Assembly (NCBI RefSeq): GCF_003148465.1
Contig: NZ_QGGI01000005.1
Location: 1-64,000 of the forward strand
Length of the DNA: 64,000 bases
From: Oceanotoga teriensis
GTDB lineage: Bacteria; Thermotogota; Thermotogae; Petrotogales; Petrotogaceae
Reading direction: 5' to 3'
Positions 27,904 to 35,451 of the stretch are shown here, one piece after another. Position numbers and translations under genes: made by a program. The notes beneath the pieces were generated by a model. That model was not told the DNA's origin. It made no database searches and was given only the letters and a program-made list of their open reading frames with translations. Each line of letters begins with the position of its first letter. The stretch's first letter is position 1.

Positions 27904-29913
27904 TCACACCTTTTTTTGCTTTTTCTTTTTAGAATAATTACTATAAATTCCAAGCAATACGGTTATGAATACAAATATAAAATATACTATTAATAGCATT
28001 TGCAAACCTGTCAAGTTTAAAATAGATCCGAGACTGAATATAAAAACGGCAAATATAAAACCTATAATAACTGGATAAATAGAGGTAAAAACAGCTATTT
28101 TCCATCCAGCTTCAGTTGCAATAGTTATTATAGTTGCTATACATGGAGGTGTTAAAGCCATGAAAAATATCATAGCAGCTGCATGTAAAGAAGTCCAACC
28201 ACTTTCCATATCAGAAATTTTTTGGCTCAATTCTTTTGATTCAACTCCATCTTTATATATACTACCAAGTGTAGAGACTGTATTTTCTTTTGCAGCAAAT
28301 GAACTTAAAAGACTTACATTTATTCTCCAATTAAAGCCTGCATATTTTGTAACTGGTTCTAAATATATACCTAATTTTCCAAGCATACTACCCATAAGAT
28401 TTTCTTCATGTTTTTTTAATCTTAATTCTTTTCTACTTCTATCTATTCCTTTTAAATTCTTATTCATTTTTGAAGCTTGTGCATTGAATAATGTTGAACT
28501 TTTATAATTGGAATCTCCATCTTTAACAAAACTAAAATAAACAGGATTAGCACTTTGCCAAGCTTTATAAAAATCATAATAGATTAAATAATTTTGATTA
28601 TTTATACTGCCATATGATGTTATAAGATTATTTAGTGATTTATTATAATCATTAAAATATCTTTCAAAGTTTTCTTTTTCAGAATCATATATATTAACCT
28701 TTCCATTATTATAAACTATAAAAAATTCAGGGTTTATACGCCTATATTTAAAATCTATTCTTTCTTTATCTGAATCATCTTTTGCATTTCTCAAACTACT
28801 TCTATATCTTGAAGAATAATCAAAATATTCTGCTATTATTTCTGAATTTGAAAAAGTCTTTATATATGGATTTTCAATATTATTTAAATTATGCTCTAAC
28901 ATAATAGTATTTATATTATTTTCAAAGTTTTCTTTTTCTATATTATTTACTCCTGGATAATTCAAAAAGAAATAAATTACAGCCATAACAACTACTATAA
29001 CAGTCAAAACTTTTTTTATAAATATCCATGTTCTTTCAATAACTCTTCTTGAAACATTATTAAATGAAGGTATATGGTATGGGGGCATCTCCATAACAAA
29101 AGGAGCTGTCTCTTTATTTTTTAAAACTGTTATAGAAAGTAATTTACTAACTGTTAATGCTATAAATATAGTAATAGTAGAAATCAAAAACATAGTTAAT
29201 CCACTACTTTCCTTAAAAAAAACATCTATCATGAGAAGATAAAAAGGTATTTTAGCTAAACAATTCATAAGTGGAGTTACCATTATAGTTGCATTTCTAA
29301 CTTTTTCATCTTTTATAGATCTCGTAGCCATAACTCCAGGAACCGCACAACCACCTACATAAAGACCAGCTAACATTAAAGGTAAGGCCGATTGTCCATG
29401 TAATCCATAAGGTTTAAAAACTCTATCCAATATAAAAGCAATTCTTGCCATATATCCTGAATCTTCCATTATCGCAACTAAAGCAAATAAAATTATAAAT
29501 ATAGGAATATAATTTAAAACCGCCATTATTCCTTGAACCATCCATATAACAAAATCTCTGATAAAAGGGTCATTTAAAAACCCTTCTGCTGGAAGTATAT
29601 TAACTATAGATTTTTGAATTCCTCCAAGAATAGGCCACCAATAATCAGTTAATTTATAACCACCAACAATGGCAAGTTCATATACAGCAAACAAAGTCAA
29701 AAAAAGTACTATAGGACCTAAAAATCTATTACAAACAAAAGAATCTATTATATCAGTAATAGTTCTTTTTCCATGTCCTGAACTTTTTAAACATGAATTT
29801 ACTATATTTTCTGCATTTAAAAATCTTTTTTCTGCCACTATTACTTGTGAAGGTACTTTATTTTTTTCCATTATTTCTTCTTTTATTTTTTCCATTTTTT
29901 TCTTTTCAGACAT
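27904..29913 (-). CDS. feoB: FeoB permease part (split FeoB, C-terminal protein)
   Basis: The 669-residue membrane protein begins with the end of the FeoB helical linker domain, followed by the Gate and nucleoside-recognition-type membrane domains of ferrous-iron transporter FeoB: CNRFLGPIVLFL, GYMARIAFILDRVFKPYGLHGQSALPLML, GGCAVPGVMATRSIKDEK, VTPLMNC, and FNWRINVSLLSSFAAKENTVSTLG. The two core cysteines (GCAVPG, MNC) are kept. It lacks the GTPase domain, which is the preceding gene; the reading frames overlap by 8 nt (ATGTCTGA). A polar stretch of about 190 residues (roughly 320-510) forms an unusually large loop between membrane segments. Confidence 0.9.
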   Translation of the reverse strand: MSEKKKMEKIKEEIMEKNKVPSQVIVAEKRFLNAENIVNSCLKSSGHGKRTITDIIDSFVCNRFLGPIVLFLTLFAVYELAIVGGYKLTDYWWPILGGIQKSIVNILPAEGFLNDPFIRDFVIWMVQGIMAVLNYIPIFIILFALVAIMEDSGYMARIAFILDRVFKPYGLHGQSALPLMLAGLYVGGCAVPGVMATRSIKDEKVRNATIMVTPLMNCLAKIPFYLLMIDVFFKESSGLTMFLISTITIFIALTVSKLLSITVLKNKETAPFVMEMPPYHIPSFNNVSRRVIERTWIFIKKVLTVIVVVMAVIYFFLNYPGVNNIEKENFENNINTIMLEHNLNNIENPYIKTFSNSEIIAEYFDYSSRYRSSLRNAKDDSDKERIDFKYRRINPEFFIVYNNGKVNIYDSEKENFERYFNDYNKSLNNLITSYGSINNQNYLIYYDFYKAWQSANPVYFSFVKDGDSNYKSSTLFNAQASKMNKNLKGIDRSRKELRLKKHEENLMGSMLGKLGIYLEPVTKYAGFNWRINVSLLSSFAAKENTVSTLGSIYKDGVESKELSQKISDMESGWTSLHAAAMIFFMALTPPCIATIITIATEAGWKIAVFTSIYPVIIGFIFAVFIFSLGSILNLTGLQMLLIVYFIFVFITVLLGIYSNYSKKKKQKKV

Positions 29914-30607
29914 TAATATCACTCATTTCTAATCCTTCAAAAGAAGAATTTATAAGATCTATTATTGTTTTATCATTTTCAAGATACTTTATAGCAAGCC
30001 ATCTTGGTGGATAATTTTTAATGTTTAATTTTTTTATTATTTCTGTTATTTGATCAATCTCTTTGTTTAATTCTTTACCATAATCAACTTTAAAATTAGA
30101 AATTTTTTTATCCTTTAAACAAAAATCAAATATTCGATTTTTTAATTCAATAATTCCTTTATTTTTATTGGCAATACATTCTATTATAGGAATATCTATT
30201 TTATTTTGAAGTTTATCTATATCTACTTCAATTCCTCTTTTTTTAGATATATCTACCATATTTAAAACTCCTATTATAGGTATTTCTAACTCTAAAAGCT
30301 GAAAAAACAGATAAAAACTTCTTGTAAGATTAGAAGCATCTAAGACCTGAATAACGAGTTCTATATCAGAATTAAGAATAAAATCTCTTGAAACTCTTTC
30401 TTCTTTGGTATATGAAGAGAGACTATAAGTTCCCGGAAGATCAATAACTGTAAATTCTGTATCTTTATAAACATACTTTCCAAATCTTTTTTCAACAGTA
30501 ACCCCAGGATAATTTGCAACAAATTGTCTCACTCCAGTTAATGCATTAAAAAGAGTAGATTTTCCCACATTTGGTTGTCCGGCAAGGGCAACATTAAAAT
30601 TTTTCAT
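29906..30607 (-). CDS. feoB: FeoB GTPase part (split FeoB, N-terminal protein)
   Basis: The 233 residues cover the FeoB G domain and the first part of the helical domain: G1 GQPNVGKST, switch region NYPGVTVEK, G3 DLPGTYSLSSYTKEE, G4 NMVD, then YPPRWLAIKYLENDKT. In most bacteria this is fused to the permease. Here a TGA ends it in the middle of the helical domain, and a new ATG restarts the permease in another frame with no residues missing. The ATG at 30607 overlaps the FeoA stop. A real split is favoured over a sequencing error because the restart codon overlaps the stop, but a frameshift cannot be excluded. Confidence 0.9.
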   Translation of the reverse strand: MKNFNVALAGQPNVGKSTLFNALTGVRQFVANYPGVTVEKRFGKYVYKDTEFTVIDLPGTYSLSSYTKEERVSRDFILNSDIELVIQVLDASNLTRSFYLFFQLLELEIPIIGVLNMVDISKKRGIEVDIDKLQNKIDIPIIECIANKNKGIIELKNRIFDFCLKDKKISNFKVDYGKELNKEIDQITEIIKKLNIKNYPPRWLAIKYLENDKTIIDLINSSFEGLEMSDINV

Positions 30608-30837
30608 ATTATTTCAACACCTATTAAACTTGCTTCATCTCTTCTTATACTTATATTACAACCTCTAATAAGAATTTCTATTGGATCTGCAAAAGGGGCA
30701 TTTCTTACAACTTTTAATTCAGTCCCTCTTATAAAACCCATATCCAAAAGTCTTTGACCTTCTATACCACTTGAATTTAAAGATCTTATTATACATTTTT
30801 GCCCTGGTTTTAAAGAATGCAAATAAATTTCTTTCAT
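30604..30837 (-). CDS. feoA: FeoA-domain protein (second copy)
   Basis: A 77-residue SH3-like FeoA protein: SLKPGQKCIIRSL, RLLDMGFIRGTELKVVRNAPFADPIEILIRG, and ISIRRDEASLIGVE are family signatures. FeoA is a cytoplasmic partner needed for FeoB transport. GAGGTG upstream of ATG; the stop overlaps the FeoB GTPase start. This copy is closer to classical FeoA than the preceding one. Confidence 0.92.
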   Translation of the reverse strand: MKEIYLHSLKPGQKCIIRSLNSSGIEGQRLLDMGFIRGTELKVVRNAPFADPIEILIRGCNISIRRDEASLIGVEII

Positions 30838-30849
30838 ATATAAAACACC

Positions 30850-31086
30850 TCACATTTCAGATATAACATATACAGATTGTGCAAGATCCGGTTCTAAAGC
30901 AACTCTAAATGAATCTACTCCTATAAGATATGGAGAATTCTTACTGCCTTTTACAAGGACTTCTATATTTGCCCCTATGTTAAGGCCCATATCATTAAGT
31001 CTTTTCAATATATCTTCATTTAAATCCATAGAAATAATCATTGATTTTTTACCTTGTTTTAATTTATCTAAACTTAAACTTACCAT
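30850..31086 (-). CDS. feoA: FeoA-domain protein (first copy)
   Basis: A 78-residue FeoA-like SH3 barrel: LDKLKQGKKSMIISMD, ILKRLNDMGLNIGANIEVLVKG, and DSFRVALEPDLAQSVYV. Tandem FeoA proteins are common when FeoA/FeoB interaction is split over several subunits. ATG at 31086 is preferred because TGGAGGGA lies 6 nt upstream; the upstream ATG (31101) is inside that site. The gap to the next feoA is 12 nt. Confidence 0.88.
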   Translation of the reverse strand: MVSLSLDKLKQGKKSMIISMDLNEDILKRLNDMGLNIGANIEVLVKGSKNSPYLIGVDSFRVALEPDLAQSVYVISEM

Positions 31087-31114
31087 ATAAAATCCCTCCA
31101 TTATATTAAAAGGC

Positions 31115-31136
31115 GTCCTGCTTTAAAAAGCAGGAC
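31115..31136 (-). other. Hairpin between the DUF4198 gene and feoA
   Basis: gtcctgctt-taaa-aagcaggac, a perfect 9-bp stem in the only sizeable gap inside the feo operon. On the minus strand it is followed by gccttttaata, a poor T tract. It may be a partial terminator or a processing/stability element that sets different levels of the secreted and membrane proteins. Confidence 0.6.
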
Positions 31137-31145
31137 TAATTAAAA

Positions 31146-31949
31146 TTAGGGTAAGTCATGTACTCTTAACATAAAACATGCGCCAAGTTCTTGATCTTGG
31201 CCTTTATACTGTTCCCCCTCCATAAGTGCTGCAAATCCCCACACTCCTGACCAAGGAAAAGTAAAAGAAAATTGTCCATTGCTATCTGTTTTTATTAACA
31301 TTGCTGGAGCTTCTCCTCCATCAAAATTTATTTCTTTTTCATTAAAAGCATTTTTAAAAGCTTTTGCATTTAAATATTCAATTTCTATTTCAACATTAGG
31401 TTCTGGTTTTCCATCTTTCATTACAACTCCTCTAAAAGTACTACCAGCATATATATTTGTTGGCCAAGTTAAAGGAACTATTTCTGCTGGTAAGCCAAGT
31501 TCTGCATCCCAATCTGAAGGTAATCCCGCTTTATTAACTATAGCTTTTGTATATTGAGTTATATAAATTTCTTCTGAAGCTTCCCAATATGGTTCTGGCT
31601 CTATAACAAAAACAAAATCTCCCATACCTCTAAGTCTATAATTTAGTTTATAGGCATCTGCATTTCTTTTTCCATGTGAAAAAGTATATGCTTTTAATGA
31701 ATCTGTTAAATCGGTATATTCACCTTTATTCCATACACCAAATTTTTTAGGTTTTCCCATATTCATAGATAAAGGATCTGAAATAACATCATGTGTTCCT
31801 CCACCTGGATGTGTAAATATTAATTGAATATCTAAATTACTTGAATCTCCTTCACCAATAAAATCCTTTTCTGTATAAACTAGTTGAAAATGTGAAAAGG
31901 CAGTTATTAACATAAGAATACTAAAAATTACCAAAATGCTTTTTTTCAT
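31146..31949 (-). CDS. Secreted DUF4198-type (NikK-like) metal-uptake accessory protein
   Basis: A 267-residue exported protein with a signal peptide (cut near residue 19, SFS/H region). The mature part resembles DUF4198 proteins: IQLIFTHPGG, SHGKRNADAYKLNYRLRGMGDFVFVIEPEPYWE, then an Ig-like C-terminal domain (FRGVVMKDGKPEPNVEIEIEYL, KTDSNGQFSFTFPWSGVWGFAALM). Such proteins accompany Ni/Co ECF transporters (NikK) and other metal importers as outer components. Here the linkage to feoA/feoB makes ferrous iron the likely metal (inference). Histidines and acidic residues near the N-terminus could bind metal. Confidence 0.75.
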   Translation of the reverse strand: MKKSILVIFSILMLITAFSHFQLVYTEKDFIGEGDSSNLDIQLIFTHPGGGTHDVISDPLSMNMGKPKKFGVWNKGEYTDLTDSLKAYTFSHGKRNADAYKLNYRLRGMGDFVFVIEPEPYWEASEEIYITQYTKAIVNKAGLPSDWDAELGLPAEIVPLTWPTNIYAGSTFRGVVMKDGKPEPNVEIEIEYLNAKAFKNAFNEKEINFDGGEAPAMLIKTDSNGQFSFTFPWSGVWGFAALMEGEQYKGQDQELGACFMLRVHDLP

Positions 31950-31967
31950 ATAATTACCCCCTTAAAT

Positions 31968-32573
31968 TTATTTTTTATTTTTTGAAGTTAAATTTAATAT
32001 AGATGTAAAAGCAATTATTAAAAGACATACCGCTATAAAAGTCAATAATATATTTGTAGTAATAAGCGTTCTTTCTATACCATCATCAGATGAATTATAA
32101 TTCATCTGTGGATAGATCATAGAGCTGTTTACTGGCATATATTGTCCTACATTTTGATTGTTTTGAGAATTATTTTCTTTTTGAACAGGTTCTTCTATTT
32201 TAGTTTCTACTTGTTTTTCTTCTTCAAAAGAAACTTCTTCTGATTTATTTGAATTGACTATGCCATCTTTAGTAACAATATGACCAGGACCTGCATCAAA
32301 TATAACAAAATATTTTTCAACTTCTGGTATAGGTATAGATTCTATAGAATTAAAATCATCCAATACACCTTTGTATAAAATATTACCCGATTCATCTTCA
32401 AGTCTAATTTCAAGACCTTTAGCACCACTTCCATCTGAAAATCCTGCTTCAACATATATTGTTCCATCGCCATTATCTTCTATCAAAAGAAGTGGAGAAT
32501 GTGAAAAAGATAAAATCGATATTGATAAAATCATTAAAAATAAAAATGTTTTTTTTATGACAAACACCCCCAA
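31968..32573 (-). CDS. Membrane-anchored surface protein (NikL-like) of the feo operon
   Basis: A signal peptide is followed by a beta-rich domain (DGTIYVEAGFSDGSGAKGLEIRLED...), a polar Glu/Gln/Asn-rich linker, and a C-terminal membrane helix (about 168-193) with KNKK inside. The layout is like NikL of nickel transport systems. It is first in the feo operon, 18 nt before the DUF4198 gene. The start is odd. TTG at 32573 and GTG at 32567 lie in or next to the ribosome binding site GGGGGTG (32565-32571). An ATA at 32558, 6 nt downstream, would give KKTFLFLMILS, an ideal signal-peptide start. Confidence 0.7.
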   Translation of the reverse strand: MGVFVIKKTFLFLMILSISILSFSHSPLLLIEDNGDGTIYVEAGFSDGSGAKGLEIRLEDESGNILYKGVLDDFNSIESIPIPEVEKYFVIFDAGPGHIVTKDGIVNSNKSEEVSFEEEKQVETKIEEPVQKENNSQNNQNVGQYMPVNSSMIYPQMNYNSSDDGIERTLITTNILLTFIAVCLLIIAFTSILNLTSKNKK

Positions 32574-32581
32574 AAAAATTT

Positions 32582-32634
32582 TGTAGTTTTATCTACATTT
32601 TTATTGTTATACTACATTATTTAGTTTAAATCAA
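32582..32634 (-). promoter_or_regulatory. feo operon promoter with palindromic operator
   Basis: On the minus strand: TTGATT (32629-32634), 17-nt spacer, TATAAC (32606-32611), then the palindrome tgtag-N6-ctaca (32582-32597) at about the transcription start and early leader. A repressor bound there would block initiation. The sequence does not look like the classical Fur box, so a DtxR/MntR-type or other iron regulator is possible. Confidence 0.6.
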
Positions 32635-32710
32635 AAATAATTAAAAGTAACCTTTAAGTTACTTAATTTATTATTATTTTTTTTAAAAAAAATAATCTAA
32701 AAAAAGAATA

Positions 32711-32748
32711 AAAAAAAACAGAATTATATAAAAATAATCCTGTTTTTT
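32711..32748 (-). terminator. Terminator of the chemoreceptor gene
   Basis: aaaaaacagaattat and ataatcctgtttttt pair over 15 bp with one G-U when read on the minus strand. They lie just after the chemoreceptor stop and end in a T run. Confidence 0.75.
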
Positions 32749-32759
32749 ATTTTTAAATT

Positions 32760-35057
32760 TCAAATATTAAATTTTTTACATTTATCTTCGAGCAAAGAAG
32801 AAATTCTATCTATACTTTGAGAATCATTGTTTAATCTTTCAAAAATTTCTAAATTCTTTTCCAATGTGTTTAATAAATTATCTAATTCATCTTTTGAAAT
32901 ATTTATATTGTCTTTTATATTTGTAATACTTTCTTTAAAATTTTCTACATTTAATAATTGAATATCTATAGAGCTTTTAAGGTTTTTAGAATATTCTATA
33001 GATTCTTTCGTTGAATTATTTAAATCATTGAATCCTAAATTAAGATTTTTAACAGATGATTTTAAATTGTCTACACCATTTTTAGATGAATTTAACCCCT
33101 TTATAAGCTCTTTAAATCTTTCAGAAAGATTTAAAACATTTTCATTTATATTTGTTGCTGTACTTTGAGTTTTCTCTGATAATTTTCTTATTTCTTCTGC
33201 AACAACAGAAAATCCTTTTCCTGATTCACCTGCCCGAGCAGCTTCTATAGATGCATTTAATGCAAGTAAATTTGTTTGTTCAGATATATTCATTATATTT
33301 TCTATATATGAATTTATATTTTCAAATTCTTTTTTAAATTTTTCAAGATCTATAAAAGTTTTACTCATAAAATTCTCAATATCTTCATTATTGACGTTTA
33401 TAGTTTTTACTTGTTCTAAACCTATTTCAGAAAAAATCTTAACTTCTTTGTTTATATTAGAAAGTTTATCAGAATTATTTTTTAATTCAAATGAATTTTT
33501 TAAGAGTTCTTGCATTTGAATCAATGCATTATTTAAAATATTTTCTATTTTGTTATCTAAATTCTTTGTTTTATTTATAATATCTTTAATATTTTCTTGA
33601 AAAAATTCTAAATCATTAGAATCATTGTTTATATTCTTTGAAACATGTAAAAGGTTTTGAGTATTTTCTTTTATACTATTTATAATATCTTTTAAGGATT
33701 TTTTTGTATTTTCTAAATTATTTTTCATTAAGAAAAATTCCCCATCATTTTTCTTAATAGTTTTATTAAAATAATTTAGATTTCCATCTGAAATATTCCT
33801 TAATTCATCATTTATATTGTTTACATTTTTTCCTATTTTTTTACTTATATAATAAGATATTAAAAAAATAATCACTATTATAAAAAATAATATTATGAAT
33901 ATATTTTGGATTATTTTATCAAGATCTATATTAAAATTAAATTTTTGTTTTTCAGGAACATAAAAATCCACTTTGAAATCAGTTTTTAAAGGTATTTCTA
34001 TGTCAGCTTTTGCATCTTTAAACACATCAGATACTTGTATATATATGCCATCAAAATCATCTATTTTTTTATAATGACTTCTCAAATTTTTACCTATTAT
34101 TTTATCTGTTGAATATTCTTCAATAATTTTTTTATCATCTATTTTTAGACTATCTAATGGTAAATTTGAATATAGTGGACTTTTATCTTTTGAATAAACT
34201 GTTATATATGAATCAAGTATCAAAGAAATATCAATAAGTTTTTGATAATTAAATTCATCAAATATGATTAAAAATCCATTTATAGTATCAACTTTGTCTA
34301 TACCAGTTATAGGAAATATTCCCATATAATATGGTAAATTATCTATAGATAATGTAACTATTTTTGGATGTTTATTTGTCGAATTCAAAAAATCTTTAAA
34401 ATATTTTTCAAGATATTTTGACATATCTTGAGATTTTATTATATTATTACTATCCTTAAAATATTCTGATTTTTTATTGATAATATCATTTTTTACTTGT
34501 ACTATATTATCTTTGTTTGTTTTCTCTGGATTCACAACCCAAAGTTGCATTCCAGTCATATAAAGATGCATTGCAAATGGTTCTAAAAGATTGTACCTTT
34601 GCATTAAACTTATTTTTTTATTCGCTGTAATTTCTCTTAAATCTCGATTTTCAGTTATTAACCTTCCTATCTTTTCTATATCAGATTTTTCATTTCTTAT
34701 AAAATTAACAAAAACATTTGTCAATGTTTTTAATTTTGAATCAAAAGATTCTTGATAAGAATTTGAAAATTTATCATTTATATCTTTTTCAATATTTTTT
34801 ATTTCTTCAACTATGTATAAATTATAATCATTTATATTTTCGATAACGTTTTCATTATAACTTTCAAATTCTTTTTCATAATTTTCTTCAAGTATAGAAA
34901 TTTTCTCATTTAAATTATTTTGTACTTTTATACTTTCTTTATCAACATTTGTTTTCATATAAAAAACTATAAATAAAGTTGGTATAACAGCTATTAAAAG
35001 CATTATAATTGCTATTTTATTACTTATTTTATTAAACCAATTAACCTTATAATTCAT
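32760..35057 (-). CDS. Methyl-accepting chemotaxis protein
   Basis: A 765-residue chemoreceptor. Helix 1 (about 14-32), large sensor region (about 33-390, including helical segments and a Cache-like core with [11 protein letters not shown]), helix 2 (about 392-412), HAMP, and a C-terminal signalling domain with the invariant hairpin tip [21 protein letters not shown] and [11 protein letters not shown]. It relays ligand binding to CheA/CheW, which are not in this window. A LacI/CcpA-like operator lies 17 nt upstream of the start, suggesting sugar-related control. AGGGGGA-type ribosome binding site. Confidence 0.93.
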   Translation of the reverse strand: MNYKVNWFNKISNKIAIIMLLIAVIPTLFIVFYMKTNVDKESIKVQNNLNEKISILEENYEKEFESYNENVIENINDYNLYIVEEIKNIEKDINDKFSNSYQESFDSKLKTLTNVFVNFIRNEKSDIEKIGRLITENRDLREITANKKISLMQRYNLLEPFAMHLYMTGMQLWVVNPEKTNKDNIVQVKNDIINKKSEYFKDSNNIIKSQDMSKYLEKYFKDFLNSTNKHPKIVTLSIDNLPYYMGIFPITGIDKVDTINGFLIIFDEFNYQKLIDISLILDSYITVYSKDKSPLYSNLPLDSLKIDDKKIIEEYSTDKIIGKNLRSHYKKIDDFDGIYIQVSDVFKDAKADIEIPLKTDFKVDFYVPEKQKFNFNIDLDKIIQNIFIILFFIIVIIFLISYYISKKIGKNVNNINDELRNISDGNLNYFNKTIKKNDGEFFLMKNNLENTKKSLKDIINSIKENTQNLLHVSKNINNDSNDLEFFQENIKDIINKTKNLDNKIENILNNALIQMQELLKNSFELKNNSDKLSNINKEVKIFSEIGLEQVKTINVNNEDIENFMSKTFIDLEKFKKEFENINSYIENIMNISEQTNLLALNASIEAARAGESGKGFSVVAEEIRKLSEKTQSTATNINENVLNLSERFKELIKGLNSSKNGVDNLKSSVKNLNLGFNDLNNSTKESIEYSKNLKSSIDIQLLNVENFKESITNIKDNINISKDELDNLLNTLEKNLEIFERLNNDSQSIDRISSLLEDKCKKFNI

Positions 35058-35073
35058 TTAAATCCCCCTTTTT

Positions 35074-35087
35074 TGAAAACGTTTTCT
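35074..35087 (-). promoter_or_regulatory. CRE / LacI-type operator upstream of the chemoreceptor
   Basis: TGAAAACGTTTTCT matches all 14 positions of the catabolite-responsive consensus TGWAARCGYTWNCW and contains the 12-bp palindrome gaaaacgttttc (35075-35086). It sits between promoter and start codon of the chemoreceptor gene. A LacI-family sugar regulator is the likely ligand-dependent binder (inference). Confidence 0.65.
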
Positions 35088-35314
35088 AATAATATTATAT
35101 CAAAAAAGATTTTTTTATCGATATATAAATATACGGTATATCTCCAATTAACATACATTATGTATAATTAAATTGGATTAAGAGAGTAAATCTTTATTTT
35201 TCAAAAAAAGAAAGATTTATGTTACAAAAAATTATTATATTAAATAATTAATTAATATAATAATGATATAATTTAATTGAGATAAAAAATATCCGAATTA
35301 GGAGAGGTGATATT

Positions 35315-35413
35315 ATGTATTTTAAAAAGAAAAAAGAAAATATTGATAAAAAGGTTGATAGAGTAAATAATATGATGGAAAAAAACTTTTTCTTTTTCTT
35401 CTATTATCAATAA
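35315..35413 (+). CDS. Small 32-residue protein, unknown
   Basis: A short gene with full gene-like signals: GGAGAGGTGA upstream of ATG, a stop at 35411-35413, and an intrinsic terminator starting at the stop. The peptide has a strongly basic N-terminal half (KKKKEN, DKKVDR) and an aromatic, hydrophobic end (NFFFFFYYQ), so it probably meets a membrane or a hydrophobic surface. A nearby TATAAT (35267-35272) could be its promoter. It overlaps nothing else. I recognise no family. A leader peptide is unlikely because no gene follows on the same strand. Confidence 0.6.
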   Translation: MYFKKKKENIDKKVDRVNNMMEKNFFFFFYYQ

Positions 35414-35448
35414 AAAAAGGCTTAGATGATAAAATCTAAACCTTTTTT
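35412..35448. terminator. Terminator of the small gene and malic enzyme
   Basis: aaaaaaagg-c-ttagat and atctaa-a-ccttttttt pair with one internal mismatch and a 6-nt loop, followed by T8. The convergent malic enzyme gene stops 4 nt away, so it probably serves both. Confidence 0.82.
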
Positions 35449-35451
35449 TTA

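Noticed and set aside
35187-35219. AT-only inverted repeat (taaatcttt...aaagattta)
   Set aside because: The stem is short and made only of A/T with no T tract; chance is likely in this base composition.
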